Notes under the pieces: model-generated
Seen by the model: the letters and a program-made list of their open reading frames with translations, nothing else
Database searches by the model: none
What the model was told of the DNA's origin: nothing
Translations under genes and position numbers: made by a program
Assembly: GCA_000510425.1 (NCBI GenBank)
Contig: AZKM01000029.1
Location: 62,001-126,000, forward strand
DNA: 64,000 bases
Source: Eubacterium nodatum ATCC 33099
GTDB lineage: Bacteria; Bacillota; Clostridia; Peptostreptococcales; Anaerovoracaceae
Direction: 5' to 3'
Shown: piece by piece, positions 6,911 to 18,400 of the stretch
How the letters are laid out: every line of letters starts with the position of its first letter
Numbering within the stretch: the first letter of the stretch is position 1

Positions 6911-8590
6911 CTAATCCTGCATTTTCCAATATCTAATCTGCATCCTGTGGTAAGAAAAACTTATCAGTGTAAGAACAATCACAAGGCAAACTGTACTAAT
7001 AATTATCATTTCGTCTGATATACGCATTGATATATAAAATGCTGCGGCTGTACATATAACTCCCAAAATGGTCACGGCAAAAAAGACAAGTATCCTTTCC
7101 GCATTTCCTCCTCCTCGGCTTGCAAGCTGGGTAACGCTCTGCCAATTAACATCCAGGTAATTATAGTCATTTTTGAAATACCGATGGCAAAGATTCAGAG
7201 ATGTGAGCAGGAATGTGATAATTAGAATCAGTATCATATAAATTGGCAGTTTCATCCACAAGCTTATACCTATAAGGAATATAACCGGGATTATATCCTG
7301 AATAAAAAATGCAAACCAAAATTTGTACATCATATATTCACAGAAATCCATGGGTAACGATCTTATAAAGTTAAAGTTTTCTCTATCCAGTGAAATCATT
7401 ATAAAATGAAGGGTCCCTGATGTCGAAAAGGCGTAAAATATTCCCACCACTGCAGCGACAAGTATAAACTTAACATCAATCACCTCACCGTCTGTATCCT
7501 TTAATAGCTGAAATATTGAACCGAATATGATAAGAGGCCTAATAATCTGAGGTGTAATTAAAAACTGAAATAATATCGTGGTATCAACAAGCAGTCCAAG
7601 ATTGTATTTAAACAGCAGCCTCTTGAAACTAACCGCCTTTCTTCCCATGCCTTTACCATACTCTTCTTTTTCCTCAATATCCATGTTTCCATCTGTGGCA
7701 AGCTCCGCATACTCCGCGGCTTTATCATTATTTTGCATAATGTTTTTACTGATAATGTTTCCCGAAATCAGGTCGTATAAATCTGTTAAGACAACTTTCC
7801 GAATATATATAAGGCTTAAGATTATTGCAGCAATCCATGGAACTATATATACAAGACTTCCGGAACTGATTGGATTTTCTTCAAATCGCATAATCTGAAT
7901 AAACGGCTGAAACAGTTTTGCATTATTCTTTAAAAACTGATAAACAAAAAGGTTCGGATTGAGTGCCAGAAAACTTACGCCTAAAATCAATGAAATCATA
8001 CCGGTTAGAATTGTCGATACTGCTTTTTTGTGCTTCTGAAAAACTGCGGTAGCAGCAATTGCATTTACCAAAACAAAGGCAAACATCAGCACTGCCATAG
8101 GTATAATTATGATATTCAGTATTGCAAAGAACACAGCAATCAATATATTTGGAGCTACCATAAAAGGCATTACAAAAAATATCACTGCTAAAGGTAATAA
8201 ATAGAATAATGTTCCCATTACAACCGTAATACTTTTACCTAAAATCACTTCAGCCATGGTCACCGGAACAGGTCTGTACCCCTCAATATCTTTGCTTTCG
8301 TAAAAAACATTAAATACCACCAAAAACCCCTGCAGAAAAGTCACCAGAGTAAAGAAAAAAGCATATATACCAAAGTTTTCAGGCTGGTTTTTAATGTCTG
8401 TCAACTTTAAAAGAATTCCGAAAACAGCTGAAAATATGATACCTAAAATCAGCTGTGTTCTGACAATTTTCACCGGTATACTTATATCCGGGTTCTCTAT
8501 TTGCTGCTTCCTGATTTTATCCAGGGTTCTTGAATCCGCAGAATATACGATATTCAATCGTATAAGGCTCTTAATTACACGCCATCTCAT
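6911..8590 (-). CDS. ABC transporter permease (ABC-2 exporter type)
   Basis: A 559-residue polytopic protein with about twelve hydrophobic segments in two halves, separated by a charged loop around residues 280-320. There is no substrate-binding domain, so it is probably an exporter permease. Its start overlaps the ATPase gene by 4 nt (ATGA). The pattern (large soluble loop, ATPase first) resembles multidrug, peptide or antibiotic-resistance exporters of Firmicutes. The substrate cannot be inferred. It sits between the riboswitch-controlled surface-protein operon and the flavoprotein operon, but terminators on both sides make it a separate unit. Confidence 0.85.
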   Translation of the reverse strand: MRWRVIKSLIRLNIVYSADSRTLDKIRKQQIENPDISIPVKIVRTQLILGIIFSAVFGILLKLTDIKNQPENFGIYAFFFTLVTFLQGFLVVFNVFYESKDIEGYRPVPVTMAEVILGKSITVVMGTLFYLLPLAVIFFVMPFMVAPNILIAVFFAILNIIIIPMAVLMFAFVLVNAIAATAVFQKHKKAVSTILTGMISLILGVSFLALNPNLFVYQFLKNNAKLFQPFIQIMRFEENPISSGSLVYIVPWIAAIILSLIYIRKVVLTDLYDLISGNIISKNIMQNNDKAAEYAELATDGNMDIEEKEEYGKGMGRKAVSFKRLLFKYNLGLLVDTTILFQFLITPQIIRPLIIFGSIFQLLKDTDGEVIDVKFILVAAVVGIFYAFSTSGTLHFIMISLDRENFNFIRSLPMDFCEYMMYKFWFAFFIQDIIPVIFLIGISLWMKLPIYMILILIITFLLTSLNLCHRYFKNDYNYLDVNWQSVTQLASRGGGNAERILVFFAVTILGVICTAAAFYISMRISDEMIIISTVCLVIVLTLISFSYHRMQIRYWKMQD

Positions 8591-9321
8591 ACCCGGTTTT
8601 CCTCTTTTCTGCCTGCCACATCAAGGTAAATTCTCTCTAAACTCTGTTCAGGATGTACTTCTTTTAAATCTTCAATTGTTCCGATATATATCAGCTCGCC
8701 TTTCTTTAAGATCGCAATTCTGTCGCAAATCTGCTCAGCAACCTGCAGAACATGTGTCGAAAAAATCACAGTATTTCCTTTGTCTGCATGCGTTCTCATA
8801 AGCTCTTTAAGGTCAAATGATGCCTGAGGATCCAGTCCTGTCATAGGTTCATCCAAAACCCAGATACTCGGATTTGCAAGAAGTGCCCCTATCAGAAACA
8901 CCTTTTGTCTCATTCCATGGGAAAAAGATTCGATGGACTGAAAAATTGCATCTCCCAAATCAAATATTTTAAGGAGTTCTTTTATTCTATTGTCCTTATC
9001 TTTATCTGATAAGCCATAGGCACCACCTATAAAATCCCAGTAGTCCATTGCCGATAATTTAAGGAACAAATTGGGTGAATCCGATACATATCCTATTTTC
9101 TCTTTAATTGCAACTCTATTTTCTTTTAAGCTCATTCCGTCCACAACTATCTCGCCTTCTGTAGGATTGATTACACTTACAAGAGACTTAATCACTGTGG
9201 ATTTTCCTGCTCCGTTATGACCTATCAAACCTAATATTTCACCATTATTTACGGTTAAATTAAAGTTTTTAAGCGCCTTAATATTTCCATAAAATTTTGA
9301 TACATTTTTAAATTCTATCAT
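8587..9321 (-). CDS. ABC transporter ATP-binding protein
   Basis: A 244-residue ATPase with Walker A GHNGAGKST (about 35-43), signature SFSHGMRQK (about 132) and Walker B with switch, WVLDEPMTGLD, plus the H-loop FSTHVLQ. It pairs with the permease downstream through an ATGA overlap and energises export. The ribosome site GAGGAAA precedes ATG 9321. The upstream terminator at 9416-9443 separates it from the large surface-protein operon, so it needs its own promoter in the short 9322-9415 gap, where I see no clear consensus. Confidence 0.9.
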   Translation of the reverse strand: MIEFKNVSKFYGNIKALKNFNLTVNNGEILGLIGHNGAGKSTVIKSLVSVINPTEGEIVVDGMSLKENRVAIKEKIGYVSDSPNLFLKLSAMDYWDFIGGAYGLSDKDKDNRIKELLKIFDLGDAIFQSIESFSHGMRQKVFLIGALLANPSIWVLDEPMTGLDPQASFDLKELMRTHADKGNTVIFSTHVLQVAEQICDRIAILKKGELIYIGTIEDLKEVHPEQSLERIYLDVAGRKEENRV

Positions 9322-9404
9322 GTTGTTTCCTCATTTTTATAAAGGAATTTGACCTTTCCTTTTAATGCCGTTTGAAAAAGTAAAAATTACAATTCATATT
9401 CTAT

Positions 9405-9443
9405 CAAAAAAAACAAAAAGTTGGAACTGCCATTCCAACTTTT
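9405..9443 (-). terminator. Intrinsic terminator ending the surface-protein operon
   Basis: A perfect 11-bp stem, AAAAGTTGGAA (9416-9426) and TTCCAACTTTT (9433-9443), with a 6-nt loop. On the minus strand it is followed by a long T-rich tract (9405-9419). It lies 134 nt after the stop of the 1412-residue protein and would end a transcript started at the riboswitch promoter near 23922. Confidence 0.85.
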
Positions 9444-9576
9444 CGTGTAAAAAATCCAACCCCTATATACTCATACTATTCTAATTATCACGTTGCTCAT
9501 CAAACAGAAGCAAAATTTATAAAACGATAGCTCTCCATTCCGGATTTGCTTAAATTGTACAATCGATTTTAAGAAA

Positions 9577-12500
9577 TTATGATTTAACCCAAACTACATT
9601 TGACCACTTTCCGTAGATTTTCTTGCCTTTATATATTCTGTAAGCACGAACTCTATAGCAGTATTTTTTACCTTTTATATATTTCATAGTTCTAAACTTT
9701 GTCTTTGAAATTCTATTACCTCTAACAAGATCAGTCCATTTTTTCTTCCCTTTGACCTGTTTCTGATATCCTTTTGCACCTTTTACCGTTTTCCATGAAA
9801 GTATATATTTCCTTCCGGATTTTTTCACTTTCAGTTTTTGTACTTTGCCAGGTCTTTTCATTTTTATTGAAGGTTTCTTTGGCTTTCCCGGTTTAGAATT
9901 ATTATCTTTATCTATAGGTTTTGAATAATCATCTGTGTATATCAGTTCTATGCTATCTCCTTCATTGAGTTTCAAAATTCCTAATGGAACTTTTCCGAAT
10001 TTCCCATTATATCTATACACCCAACCACTTTTTCTGCCTTTGGTAAATTCCGCTAATCTTATTCCCTTATAAGTTATAGCTTTCAAGTAATCTCCCTTAA
10101 ACTCACAACTTATGTTCTCTTTAGCCAAATTTTTCTCTATTGCTTTTATGAGATTTGTTTTTCCTCCAACTTTTACTGTTCCGCTTTCAAACCATGTTCT
10201 ACCTTCATCATCCAAAACCTTTAGGTTTATATTAACCATATTGCTCTGGACAATATCCTCATCTTCTACCTTACCCTTGTCATTAGCCTCTCCCGGAACT
10301 TCTTTGTCACTTCTTTCAAGATAAATATTATAAGCCGTTCTTCCCAGTTCCTTATATCTTTCCATGGCTACAAGTGCTCTGAATCCCTGCTCTGTAGCTA
10401 GATTACGGGCTTTTTCACCAGCTATACCATAACCCATAGTTGTAATAAACCCATCATTGCTGTCATTTATGTAAAGACTCAATGCCGAAGTGAGGCTACA
10501 GCCGTTATTAGAAAATTTATCCGGATCTTCTCCTGCAGCTATAAGTCCAATAACCACCATGGAATCTGAGTTTATATTCCCAAAACTGCCATCTTCACCC
10601 TGAACTTTTTTGAGACCTTGCAACGCTTTCTTTACAAATGCTTTTGACTGACTCTGAACGCCATAGATATCTTCACCCTTAGTGTATTTTACAAAGGCTG
10701 ATATTGCCACTGCCGTTGTATCTATATCGTCATAAGTTTTACCCAAATATTTCATTCGGCAAATGCCATTTGCTCCTTGCCTCTTAGCTAACTCATTTAC
10801 AAAATTTTGAACCTGTTCTTTAGATAGCTTAACTTTTCCTCTTTGATCTGCAAGTAAAATCCAAGGAATCGTATAATAATCTCCGTGCATTGACATTTCT
10901 TTTAGAAGCTTTCCATTGTTATAGGTTTTATTCTTGCCATATGCCTTAAGTGTTTGAGTATCAAAACCAAGACTTCCCAGTATAATTTCTCCCTTAGCTC
11001 TATCATTAGCAGAAGAATTTTTATTTTCCAAATCGTTTATAGCTAAGTTTACATAATTTTCTTTTGTTACTTTTTCTGTGTTGTATTTTTTATGTTTAAG
11101 CCTTGAGTAAATCTCCATATCAAATACAATCCACTCATCAGATTTTTTAATATATGATTTCGCTATTCTGTCTATAAGTTCTCCATTATTCCGAATATCA
11201 GGGTAGATTATAATCTCCACAGGAATAAATATTCTCTCTCTGTTTTTCTCAAACAACAGTGAAGCTGTTTCTGTAATGGCTTTGTTTCCGGAATTTATTT
11301 TTTTCAGAAATATACCTTCTCCATTTACCTTAATATATCCCTTTTTAATATCATCTTTGCTCTGTGAAGGTGTGACGGTAATAGATGGATCAACAGTGAC
11401 ACCGTCCAAAGACATTTTTGCCTTGTATCCAACCTTTGATCCGGACGGTACAGGTATAACTTTTGAATATTTTTCCAGTTCTTTCAGCAAAGCCGGATCA
11501 TTAACCTGCGGGTCATTATCCTTTAGGTAAGGTTTTCCTCCGTTTTTTTCTTTGGAAGCCATCCATTTTTCGCCAAGTTTACTTACTAAATCCTTCCTAT
11601 TCTCATCTGTTACCGTTATACCGTAATTATTTTTACCGGTTGCAGTATCCTCACTGAAACTATTCACCATGTTGTCTTTTGTTATAATTCCTTTTCCATA
11701 GAAATTAAACTCATGGTCCTCTGCACCCACAACTTTACCTGAATTGTAGGAATATTTTATTCCGGGGCTGCAATCATCACCGGTTCTGTAGCCTGCATTA
11801 CCTAAAATGCCTCCTGCGGTTACTCCCGGACCGTAGATATATCCCGCATTATATGAGTCTGTCACTCTAATGCAGTTTTTATTTCCTCCTACAAGTCCTC
11901 CTATTGTTGTCTTTAAATCTTTACCTGTACAAATCACATTTCCGCCATTGTATGATCTATCTATATCGAGGCTATGATTTTCCCATTTGTAGTCTACGCC
12001 ATCCTCGTAAGAGCCTATCAGTCCTCCTACTCCTTCGCTGCCTCTTGCCAAGGCAGAAACATTCACAAGACCTGCACACTTTATTATTTTAACATCTCCA
12101 ATAGCTTTGCCTGCGATTCCTCCTGCCATAGCATAAGGCTCACTCGAATACACCTGACCTCTAACTGTTAAGTTTTTAACCTCTGCATTTTTTAGTACTC
12201 CGAATAAGCCATAATAGCTTCTCGCTTTTACAACATTTAATCCTGTTATTGTCTTGTTATTACCATCAAATATTCCTTGGAAAGGATACACTGTATTGAT
12301 ACCCAAAGGTGTCCATGACTGGTTCTCCAGATCAATGTCATTTGCTAATTTTATGTGTGCAGATGAAAAATTCTTGTTTCCCATGTTCACCATATGAACT
12401 ATGTATCTCAACGCATTCTTGTCTTTAATTATATAAGGTGATTTTTCGCTTCCTTCGCCTTCAAAGTTGCTCGGTTCCTCCGTAACATCATAATTTTCTT

Positions 12501-13815
12501 CCGGCTTCTCCGGCTCCTCTTCTTCCTCTTCAGGATCCGCAACAGAAGAAAGTTCCATATCTTTATCAGTTTTTCCGATAAAAATCTTTCCTTCTGCAAA
12601 AGCCTTCGTCTCATCGGTATAAACCGCTTTATATTCATACTCCCCCGATTCCAAAGCTCCTATAAAGTATTCACCCTTTTTTACAAGCTCAGTTTTCTTT
12701 TCTCCCTTTTTAAGGGTAATGGATTGAAAATCTTCTGATGATATTCTCAGGATTTTCAAAGTTTTTTCCTGTATCATCCATTTCGGCTGGGGATAAGATG
12801 TTTTCCCAACCCCAAACCTTGAGTTTTCCTTATTTGGTAAATCCTTGAAATTCTCACTGTTTAAAGCTTTAAATTCTCCTACACCTTTGTTGCTCCCACT
12901 AAAATCTGAGGCGGTAGTATATGATAAGATTTTATTTCCAAAGTTATCGTGGTAACATTCTTCAATATCAAAATTAACATTGTAACTTGGAGATGTAGTT
13001 CCGTTTCTCGAAACAACATATCTGTCTCCACTGCTTACTTTACCTGAAACGAGGGTATCTCTTATCTCACCTCTTGCTTTATACATGTACCCGACGATAC
13101 CCGAAACATATTTCCCTGTCAAATCAGCCCTCATGCAGGTTCCATCTAGTGTAATATCACTTTGATTGACATATCCGATTAAACCGCCTATGTAACATTT
13201 TGATTTATCACCGTTTATATTCATTCCATATACATTGCAGGAATTAACTTCAATTTTATTTTCACCCGTCTTTCCTAAAAAGCCTCCTGCATAGGTACCT
13301 GCACTTCCTTGTGAAATTTCTCCGCTGATGCTACATCTCTGAAGCTTAATATCGCCAGAAGCATGACCTGCCAATCCTCCTAAATAAATATTACTGCCTT
13401 TTTCAGCCGTGATTTTTACATTCTCCAAAACAAGATTGCTGATTTTTCCTTTTACAGATTTGAAAAGTCCTCCATAAACAATTTCAGCATTTATTCCACT
13501 TTCACCTTGAACTTCCTGCCTGTAGCCTTTGATTTCAAAACCGTTCCCTTCAAAACTTCCCTCCAGACTTTTAATCTGTTTCATACTTTTTCCGGTTAGG
13601 TCCACATCACAAGTTAATTCATAGTTTCCTTTCAGGGCATGTCCACCCAAATTCTGGAAGTCTTCTACATTTTTGATATAATGAATTCCATTATTATCAG
13701 TACCGTGAACAAAAATACTATCATGGTCTTTGACAGCTGACAATGTCAATATCACTGACAATATAAACAGTGTATATACAAACCTTTTTATAACCTCATT
13801 CCTTTTGCAATACAT
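9577..13815 (-). CDS. Secreted GLUG-repeat protein with alpha/alpha-toroid, DUF4430 (transcobalamin-like) and FN3-like C-terminus
   Basis: 1412 residues, start ATG 13815 after GGAGG. Order: signal or anchor segment (about 10-28); GLUG-type beta-helix repeats (about 45-330); acidic linker (about 425-445); second GLUG block (about 455-770); beta domain (about 780-880). A helical region of about 890-1180 has tandem motifs such as DDIDTTAVAISAFVKY and GEDGSFGNINSDSMVVIGL, as in prenyltransferase/squalene-cyclase toroids. A DUF4430 domain follows (about 1210-1310; GWVYRYNGKFGKVPLG, then LNEGDSIELIYTDDY), and a basic FN3-like module ends the protein (about 1325-1412, YGKWSNVVWVKS). Toroid plus DUF4430 is the architecture of intrinsic factor and transcobalamin. 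Last gene of the cobalamin-riboswitch operon. Corrinoid binding is inferred, not shown. Confidence 0.82.
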   Translation of the reverse strand: MYCKRNEVIKRFVYTLFILSVILTLSAVKDHDSIFVHGTDNNGIHYIKNVEDFQNLGGHALKGNYELTCDVDLTGKSMKQIKSLEGSFEGNGFEIKGYRQEVQGESGINAEIVYGGLFKSVKGKISNLVLENVKITAEKGSNIYLGGLAGHASGDIKLQRCSISGEISQGSAGTYAGGFLGKTGENKIEVNSCNVYGMNINGDKSKCYIGGLIGYVNQSDITLDGTCMRADLTGKYVSGIVGYMYKARGEIRDTLVSGKVSSGDRYVVSRNGTTSPSYNVNFDIEECYHDNFGNKILSYTTASDFSGSNKGVGEFKALNSENFKDLPNKENSRFGVGKTSYPQPKWMIQEKTLKILRISSEDFQSITLKKGEKKTELVKKGEYFIGALESGEYEYKAVYTDETKAFAEGKIFIGKTDKDMELSSVADPEEEEEEPEKPEENYDVTEEPSNFEGEGSEKSPYIIKDKNALRYIVHMVNMGNKNFSSAHIKLANDIDLENQSWTPLGINTVYPFQGIFDGNNKTITGLNVVKARSYYGLFGVLKNAEVKNLTVRGQVYSSEPYAMAGGIAGKAIGDVKIIKCAGLVNVSALARGSEGVGGLIGSYEDGVDYKWENHSLDIDRSYNGGNVICTGKDLKTTIGGLVGGNKNCIRVTDSYNAGYIYGPGVTAGGILGNAGYRTGDDCSPGIKYSYNSGKVVGAEDHEFNFYGKGIITKDNMVNSFSEDTATGKNNYGITVTDENRKDLVSKLGEKWMASKEKNGGKPYLKDNDPQVNDPALLKELEKYSKVIPVPSGSKVGYKAKMSLDGVTVDPSITVTPSQSKDDIKKGYIKVNGEGIFLKKINSGNKAITETASLLFEKNRERIFIPVEIIIYPDIRNNGELIDRIAKSYIKKSDEWIVFDMEIYSRLKHKKYNTEKVTKENYVNLAINDLENKNSSANDRAKGEIILGSLGFDTQTLKAYGKNKTYNNGKLLKEMSMHGDYYTIPWILLADQRGKVKLSKEQVQNFVNELAKRQGANGICRMKYLGKTYDDIDTTAVAISAFVKYTKGEDIYGVQSQSKAFVKKALQGLKKVQGEDGSFGNINSDSMVVIGLIAAGEDPDKFSNNGCSLTSALSLYINDSNDGFITTMGYGIAGEKARNLATEQGFRALVAMERYKELGRTAYNIYLERSDKEVPGEANDKGKVEDEDIVQSNMVNINLKVLDDEGRTWFESGTVKVGGKTNLIKAIEKNLAKENISCEFKGDYLKAITYKGIRLAEFTKGRKSGWVYRYNGKFGKVPLGILKLNEGDSIELIYTDDYSKPIDKDNNSKPGKPKKPSIKMKRPGKVQKLKVKKSGRKYILSWKTVKGAKGYQKQVKGKKKWTDLVRGNRISKTKFRTMKYIKGKKYCYRVRAYRIYKGKKIYGKWSNVVWVKS

Positions 13816-13827
13816 GGATTTCCTCCT

Positions 13828-15465
13828 TTACTTAATCTTTTTCACCTTAGTCCATTTACCGTAATAAACCTTCTTATTTACAGTTCTGATGGCTCTGACC
13901 TTAAAATAATATTTTTGACCTTTCTTGAACTTTTTAACAACAAATTTTGTTTTCCTGATGGTTCTGTAAATCCATTTTTTACTGCCTGTTTTTTTATAAG
14001 CAATCTGATATTTATCTGCACTCTTAACCTTGCTCCAGGATAACAGCCTGCTTTTCAATTTTTTACTGACATTAAACCTCTTAATATTTCCTACTCTTAT
14101 CCTTTTAGGATTATTCTTCCCATTGGGATTTTTCATATCCTCATAATAGCTGTGATCAGACAGGCTCAATATTTCTTTTGAGAAAACATGTCTTGTTAAA
14201 TTATCATAACTATAATATATATATTTCTTATCCCATGAAAATTGATAACCTTTTTCTATAGATCCATTTACACCATTCAAAAACAGTTCATTATTCTTAG
14301 GACCTCCGTCTGAATCAATATTTGTCAGATCAACATGGTAGGACTTTTGCCCTATTGTCACACTGTTCCACATGTGAGGACCTTCTCCTGTATCTGATAT
14401 CATCTCTCCGGACACACTGTTGCATATAAGCCCTTTATCTTTAAACTCCGACAAATCGCATAGATACTGAAAGGCTTTAGAATATCCTTCGCAGACCACA
14501 TTCGTATCTTTTTTGTTATCAAACACATATATAACCTGCCATGGGTTTCCGTAAATGCCATCTTTCAAGTACTTATCAACCGCACCGTAATCGTAATCCA
14601 CCAGTTTTATAATTTCATCTCTGTATGCTTCCAATTTTTTTAAATCTGATTTCTTTCTATGTCTGGCTACTATATTTCCTGCGTTTAAAGAAGCTTTATA
14701 TGCATTCCCTGTTATTTTACTGTCGGCATGGTATTTAACTCCATAGTCACTGGATACTGCCATAGAAAAAGTCATTTTTGCATCATTTTCAAATACGATA
14801 AAATCACCTTTGGAAGTCTGTAACCCCGCAAGTTTCGGCGGTTGATAGGCAATGCCTGCGGTTTTGTCGAACCAGTAAAGTTCAAACGGCATATCTGCGT
14901 TCACAACCCCCACTATTTTTTCAAGTTTTACATCCAGCTTTTTATTTATGGCTGCTATCGCAGCGGCTGTTATATTGCTTCCTGTTTCATCAAAGATTTT
15001 GTCAACTCCAAGTTCTTCTGCTGAATAACTGTCTTTAATTCCCAAGGCACAAAGGGATAGCTTTATCTCGGTACTCTCTTCTTTTCCTTGAGAAACTGCA
15101 ACTGCAAGTTTTTTTATAGCTTTGTATATTTCAAACTCTTGTTTGGTCAATCTGTTTTTTTGCAACTCACTTCTTCTGTCCTCTTTGAAATAGGTACCGG
15201 CTTTCATCGCTGCCTGCTTTTTGATATATTCTCTCAAAAGATACTGCTGATGCTTCTTGCTTCTTTCACCTTTATTAAGCAGCTTCCTTTTAATAATTTT
15301 TTGGGGTTGTAATATAGTCGATTTCACCACATCCTCACGAAAATTTGCAACTCTCCCATGGGTGTGATTTCTGTGAGCATAAGCTTCAGGGCAGATTGCT
15401 ACAGATATCGCTATTATACATCCCGTAATCAGCAAGAGTTTCTTCACCTTGGTATGGACTCTCAT
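13828..15465 (-). CDS. Secreted transglutaminase-like (papain-fold) protein with FN3-like C-terminus
   Basis: 545 residues with a signal peptide (about 1-31, ending PEAYA). The transglutaminase-like core is around 310-400, with the Cys-His-Asp triad in NVVCEGYSKAFQYL, GEGPHMWNSVTIG and SYHVDLTNIDSDGG. Bacterial members of this fold are peptidases or crosslinking/peptidoglycan-acting enzymes; the substrate is unknown. The last 85 residues are the Lys-rich FN3-like module shared with its neighbours (KKVYYGKWTKVKKIK). The ATG follows the upstream stop by one base, with the ribosome site inside the previous gene, so the two are coupled. The next gene starts 12 nt downstream. It may process or anchor the GLUG proteins encoded with it. 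Confidence 0.85.
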   Translation of the reverse strand: MRVHTKVKKLLLITGCIIAISVAICPEAYAHRNHTHGRVANFREDVVKSTILQPQKIIKRKLLNKGERSKKHQQYLLREYIKKQAAMKAGTYFKEDRRSELQKNRLTKQEFEIYKAIKKLAVAVSQGKEESTEIKLSLCALGIKDSYSAEELGVDKIFDETGSNITAAAIAAINKKLDVKLEKIVGVVNADMPFELYWFDKTAGIAYQPPKLAGLQTSKGDFIVFENDAKMTFSMAVSSDYGVKYHADSKITGNAYKASLNAGNIVARHRKKSDLKKLEAYRDEIIKLVDYDYGAVDKYLKDGIYGNPWQVIYVFDNKKDTNVVCEGYSKAFQYLCDLSEFKDKGLICNSVSGEMISDTGEGPHMWNSVTIGQKSYHVDLTNIDSDGGPKNNELFLNGVNGSIEKGYQFSWDKKYIYYSYDNLTRHVFSKEILSLSDHSYYEDMKNPNGKNNPKRIRVGNIKRFNVSKKLKSRLLSWSKVKSADKYQIAYKKTGSKKWIYRTIRKTKFVVKKFKKGQKYYFKVRAIRTVNKKVYYGKWTKVKKIK

Positions 15466-15466
15466 T

Positions 15467-18400
15467 TTATTTCACTCTCCTCACTTTCGACCAAGAGGAA
15501 TAGTAGGTTTTCCCCTTTACAATTTTGTACCCTCTGATTTGAATACTCATCATCGAACTCTTCCAATTTTTCACTATTACCCTATTTACGGTTTTCAGAC
15601 CTTTGACTCTCACCTTTTTGAATTTTTTATTCGGAAATTTCTTTGCGTATCTTATTTCATATCCGTTGACAGCCTTGCCTTTTTTCCAGTATATTTTAAA
15701 TCTGTTTTTGCCTAATTTTTTAACCTTTATTATCTTGATTCTGCTTACGACAATCTTCTTTTTTGAATTCGGTTTTTTCTTTTTTTGCTCCTTACCGTCC
15801 CCTGAGTCCTCAGGCTTTGGTTTATTGGGAATTATAACTTTTTCTTCTGCAATTCTTTTATCATCAGTCAAAGTCAGTCCATACATATTTTTAAATTTTT
15901 CCTGCATATCGCTCCATTTATATATTGGAATCTTAGCTATTTCTTTCAACTCCTTTTCACTTCTGTTGGTTATATTTGTGCCGTTGCCCATTCCCGGATA
16001 ATGTTCCTTCGAAGGTGAAATACTCCAGCCATAATTGTTCCTAAACTGAATATCTTTGTTCAGCCCTACAATAGTACCTTTATAGCTGCCTATAAATCCT
16101 CCTGTGCCTCCAAATTTATCATTGGCATCAACCGTTCCTGCACTTACACATTCCCTGATATTTCCTTCACCTGCTCCGGCAAAACCTCCTATTTGTGTTT
16201 TTGTTCCTTTTACATCACCCAGGCAATAACACTTATTTACGGTAGTAACCTCGTAATTATGACCGATAAAACCTCCTACATCTTCTTCTCCCTTGACATT
16301 TCCATAGGAACAGGAATTATAAATTCCTCCCTGATTTCCACCAACCAAACCTCCTACTGATTTCTTTCCTTTAACACTTCCAAATGCTTTACAGGCAGTT
16401 ATATTTCCAAAATTCCCACCTGCAAATCCTCCTGCATAGTTTGCATCCGCCCTTACCTCTACATTTGCCGTAGATTTATCTATTGAGCTTAGCACACTTG
16501 CATAGATTTTTTTGTTCTCATCGCCATTATTAAATCCTATCAATCCTCCTGCATAAGCTCCATTACCGTTTTTCGAATCATCGGTATTTGTGGCTGTAAC
16601 CTTTCCTGTAACATGGCAATTTCCTATGTTGTTACCAATATTTTCTTGATTTTGGTTCGCTGCAACTTTAACATCTCCAACACCTACCAAGCCTCCAACA
16701 CTATAATCACCTTTTATATCAATATCCTTCAAAGAAAGTCTGATGATTGTTGCACCTCTTATGAAATTAAAGAAACCAACATTATGTTTCTTCTCTCCGT
16801 TAATCTTCACATTAGAGATTGTAAATCCTCCTCCATCGAATGTCCCTTTAAAAGGATTTTCTAAAGATCCTATCCCTTTAAACTCCACGCCTTTAAGGTC
16901 TATGTCCCCGGTCAGTCTGTAATTTTTGCTTAAATCCGCTTTTGGCTCTGTCAACTGAATAAGTTCCTTTTTTGTAGCGATTTTTACATACTCTTTTACT
17001 GAATGTCCATTTTTCATATCTTCCCACGAAGGGCCTTTAAATAGATTCTGCGTCGTTCCCTGGTACCATAAAATCTGATCTCCGTCTCGTACGCCGGCCA
17101 ACGACACAGAAAGATCTGATAAAACATCGTTCACCTTAAACATCCACCCGTCAGGCGCTATCATATCCGTACCGTTTATTGAGTTAATAAAGCTTCCGTA
17201 TGCCGGAGAAATTTCATACTTATATGTCATTTGACCTGCTTCTTTAGCGGCTTGCATAACATCTATCACCCTGGTATTGCCTCTGCTTTTAACCTTCACA
17301 TTGAGAATTTCCCCTTCTCTTTTAAAATCGTATATATCTTTGTCATATTTGGCTATAATAAGGCTTACAAATATATCTCTATAACCGAAAATCTTCGGAG
17401 CCGGCAAGTCTGCCAGATAAGGCATACCACCATTTTTATTATCTGATTTTGTCCAATCAACTCCAAGCAGCTTTATTACCGCAGAGTTTTTCATTTCTTC
17501 AGAGTTTTTTTCCGTGGCTCCGCTTTTAGGATTTTCTTTGCTGTTTATATCGCTTATATAAAAACAGTTCACAAAATTTTCTTTTGGAATGGCCTCATCA
17601 AATATGCTGCTCCCATTTATATCCCGTATAGCCTCACCGCTCAACGAACCTGTAAATCCAAAGGCTTTATCCGGCTTAGTCAACGATGTTACCTTTCCGG
17701 AGGCATAACAATTTTTGAATTCAACTCCTTTAGAATTGACCCTTCCTATGAAGCCTCCACTCCAGCCTTTCTTTGCACTGATATCTCCCGTTGCAAAACA
17801 GTTCTCAAAACTGCCCACTCTGCCTCCACTTTCATCTGCCCAACCTGCAAAGCCCCCTGCACAGAAACTTTCCGTCGAAACCTTCATAGTAGAATAGCAT
17901 CTCCGTATTTTTCCAAAATTATTACCGACGAACCCCGAATGACCATTTCCAGTTTCGGAATGTGCCACCAGTTCTCCTCCTCTTACACAGCTGTCCTGTA
18001 CTGTTCCATAATTTCTGCTCAACATTCCGCCTATTATTGCTCCAAGATCAGATGTTATATTTGCATTATCAACCGTACAGTTTTTTATCTGTCCATAATT
18101 ATACAGTGCAAGTATGCCTGCATTTTCATTTACTAAAGCATTGGGACTATCAATTTTCAAATTTTTGACTACACCTAAAGGCCCTATATACGAAAAAAGT
18201 CCACATTCCTTGTCCTTGAGTTTAAGACCTTTAATACAGTGACCTTTACCGTCAAACCGTCCGTTGAACATTGCATTTATATTACCCCAGCTTAAAGTCA
18301 ACTTTTCGTCTTCTTTAACATAATCACTGAAATCCAGATCTGCAGTAAGTTCGTAGGATCTTGACCACAATGCGTTCTGTGCATCCGCTTCAGTCTTATA

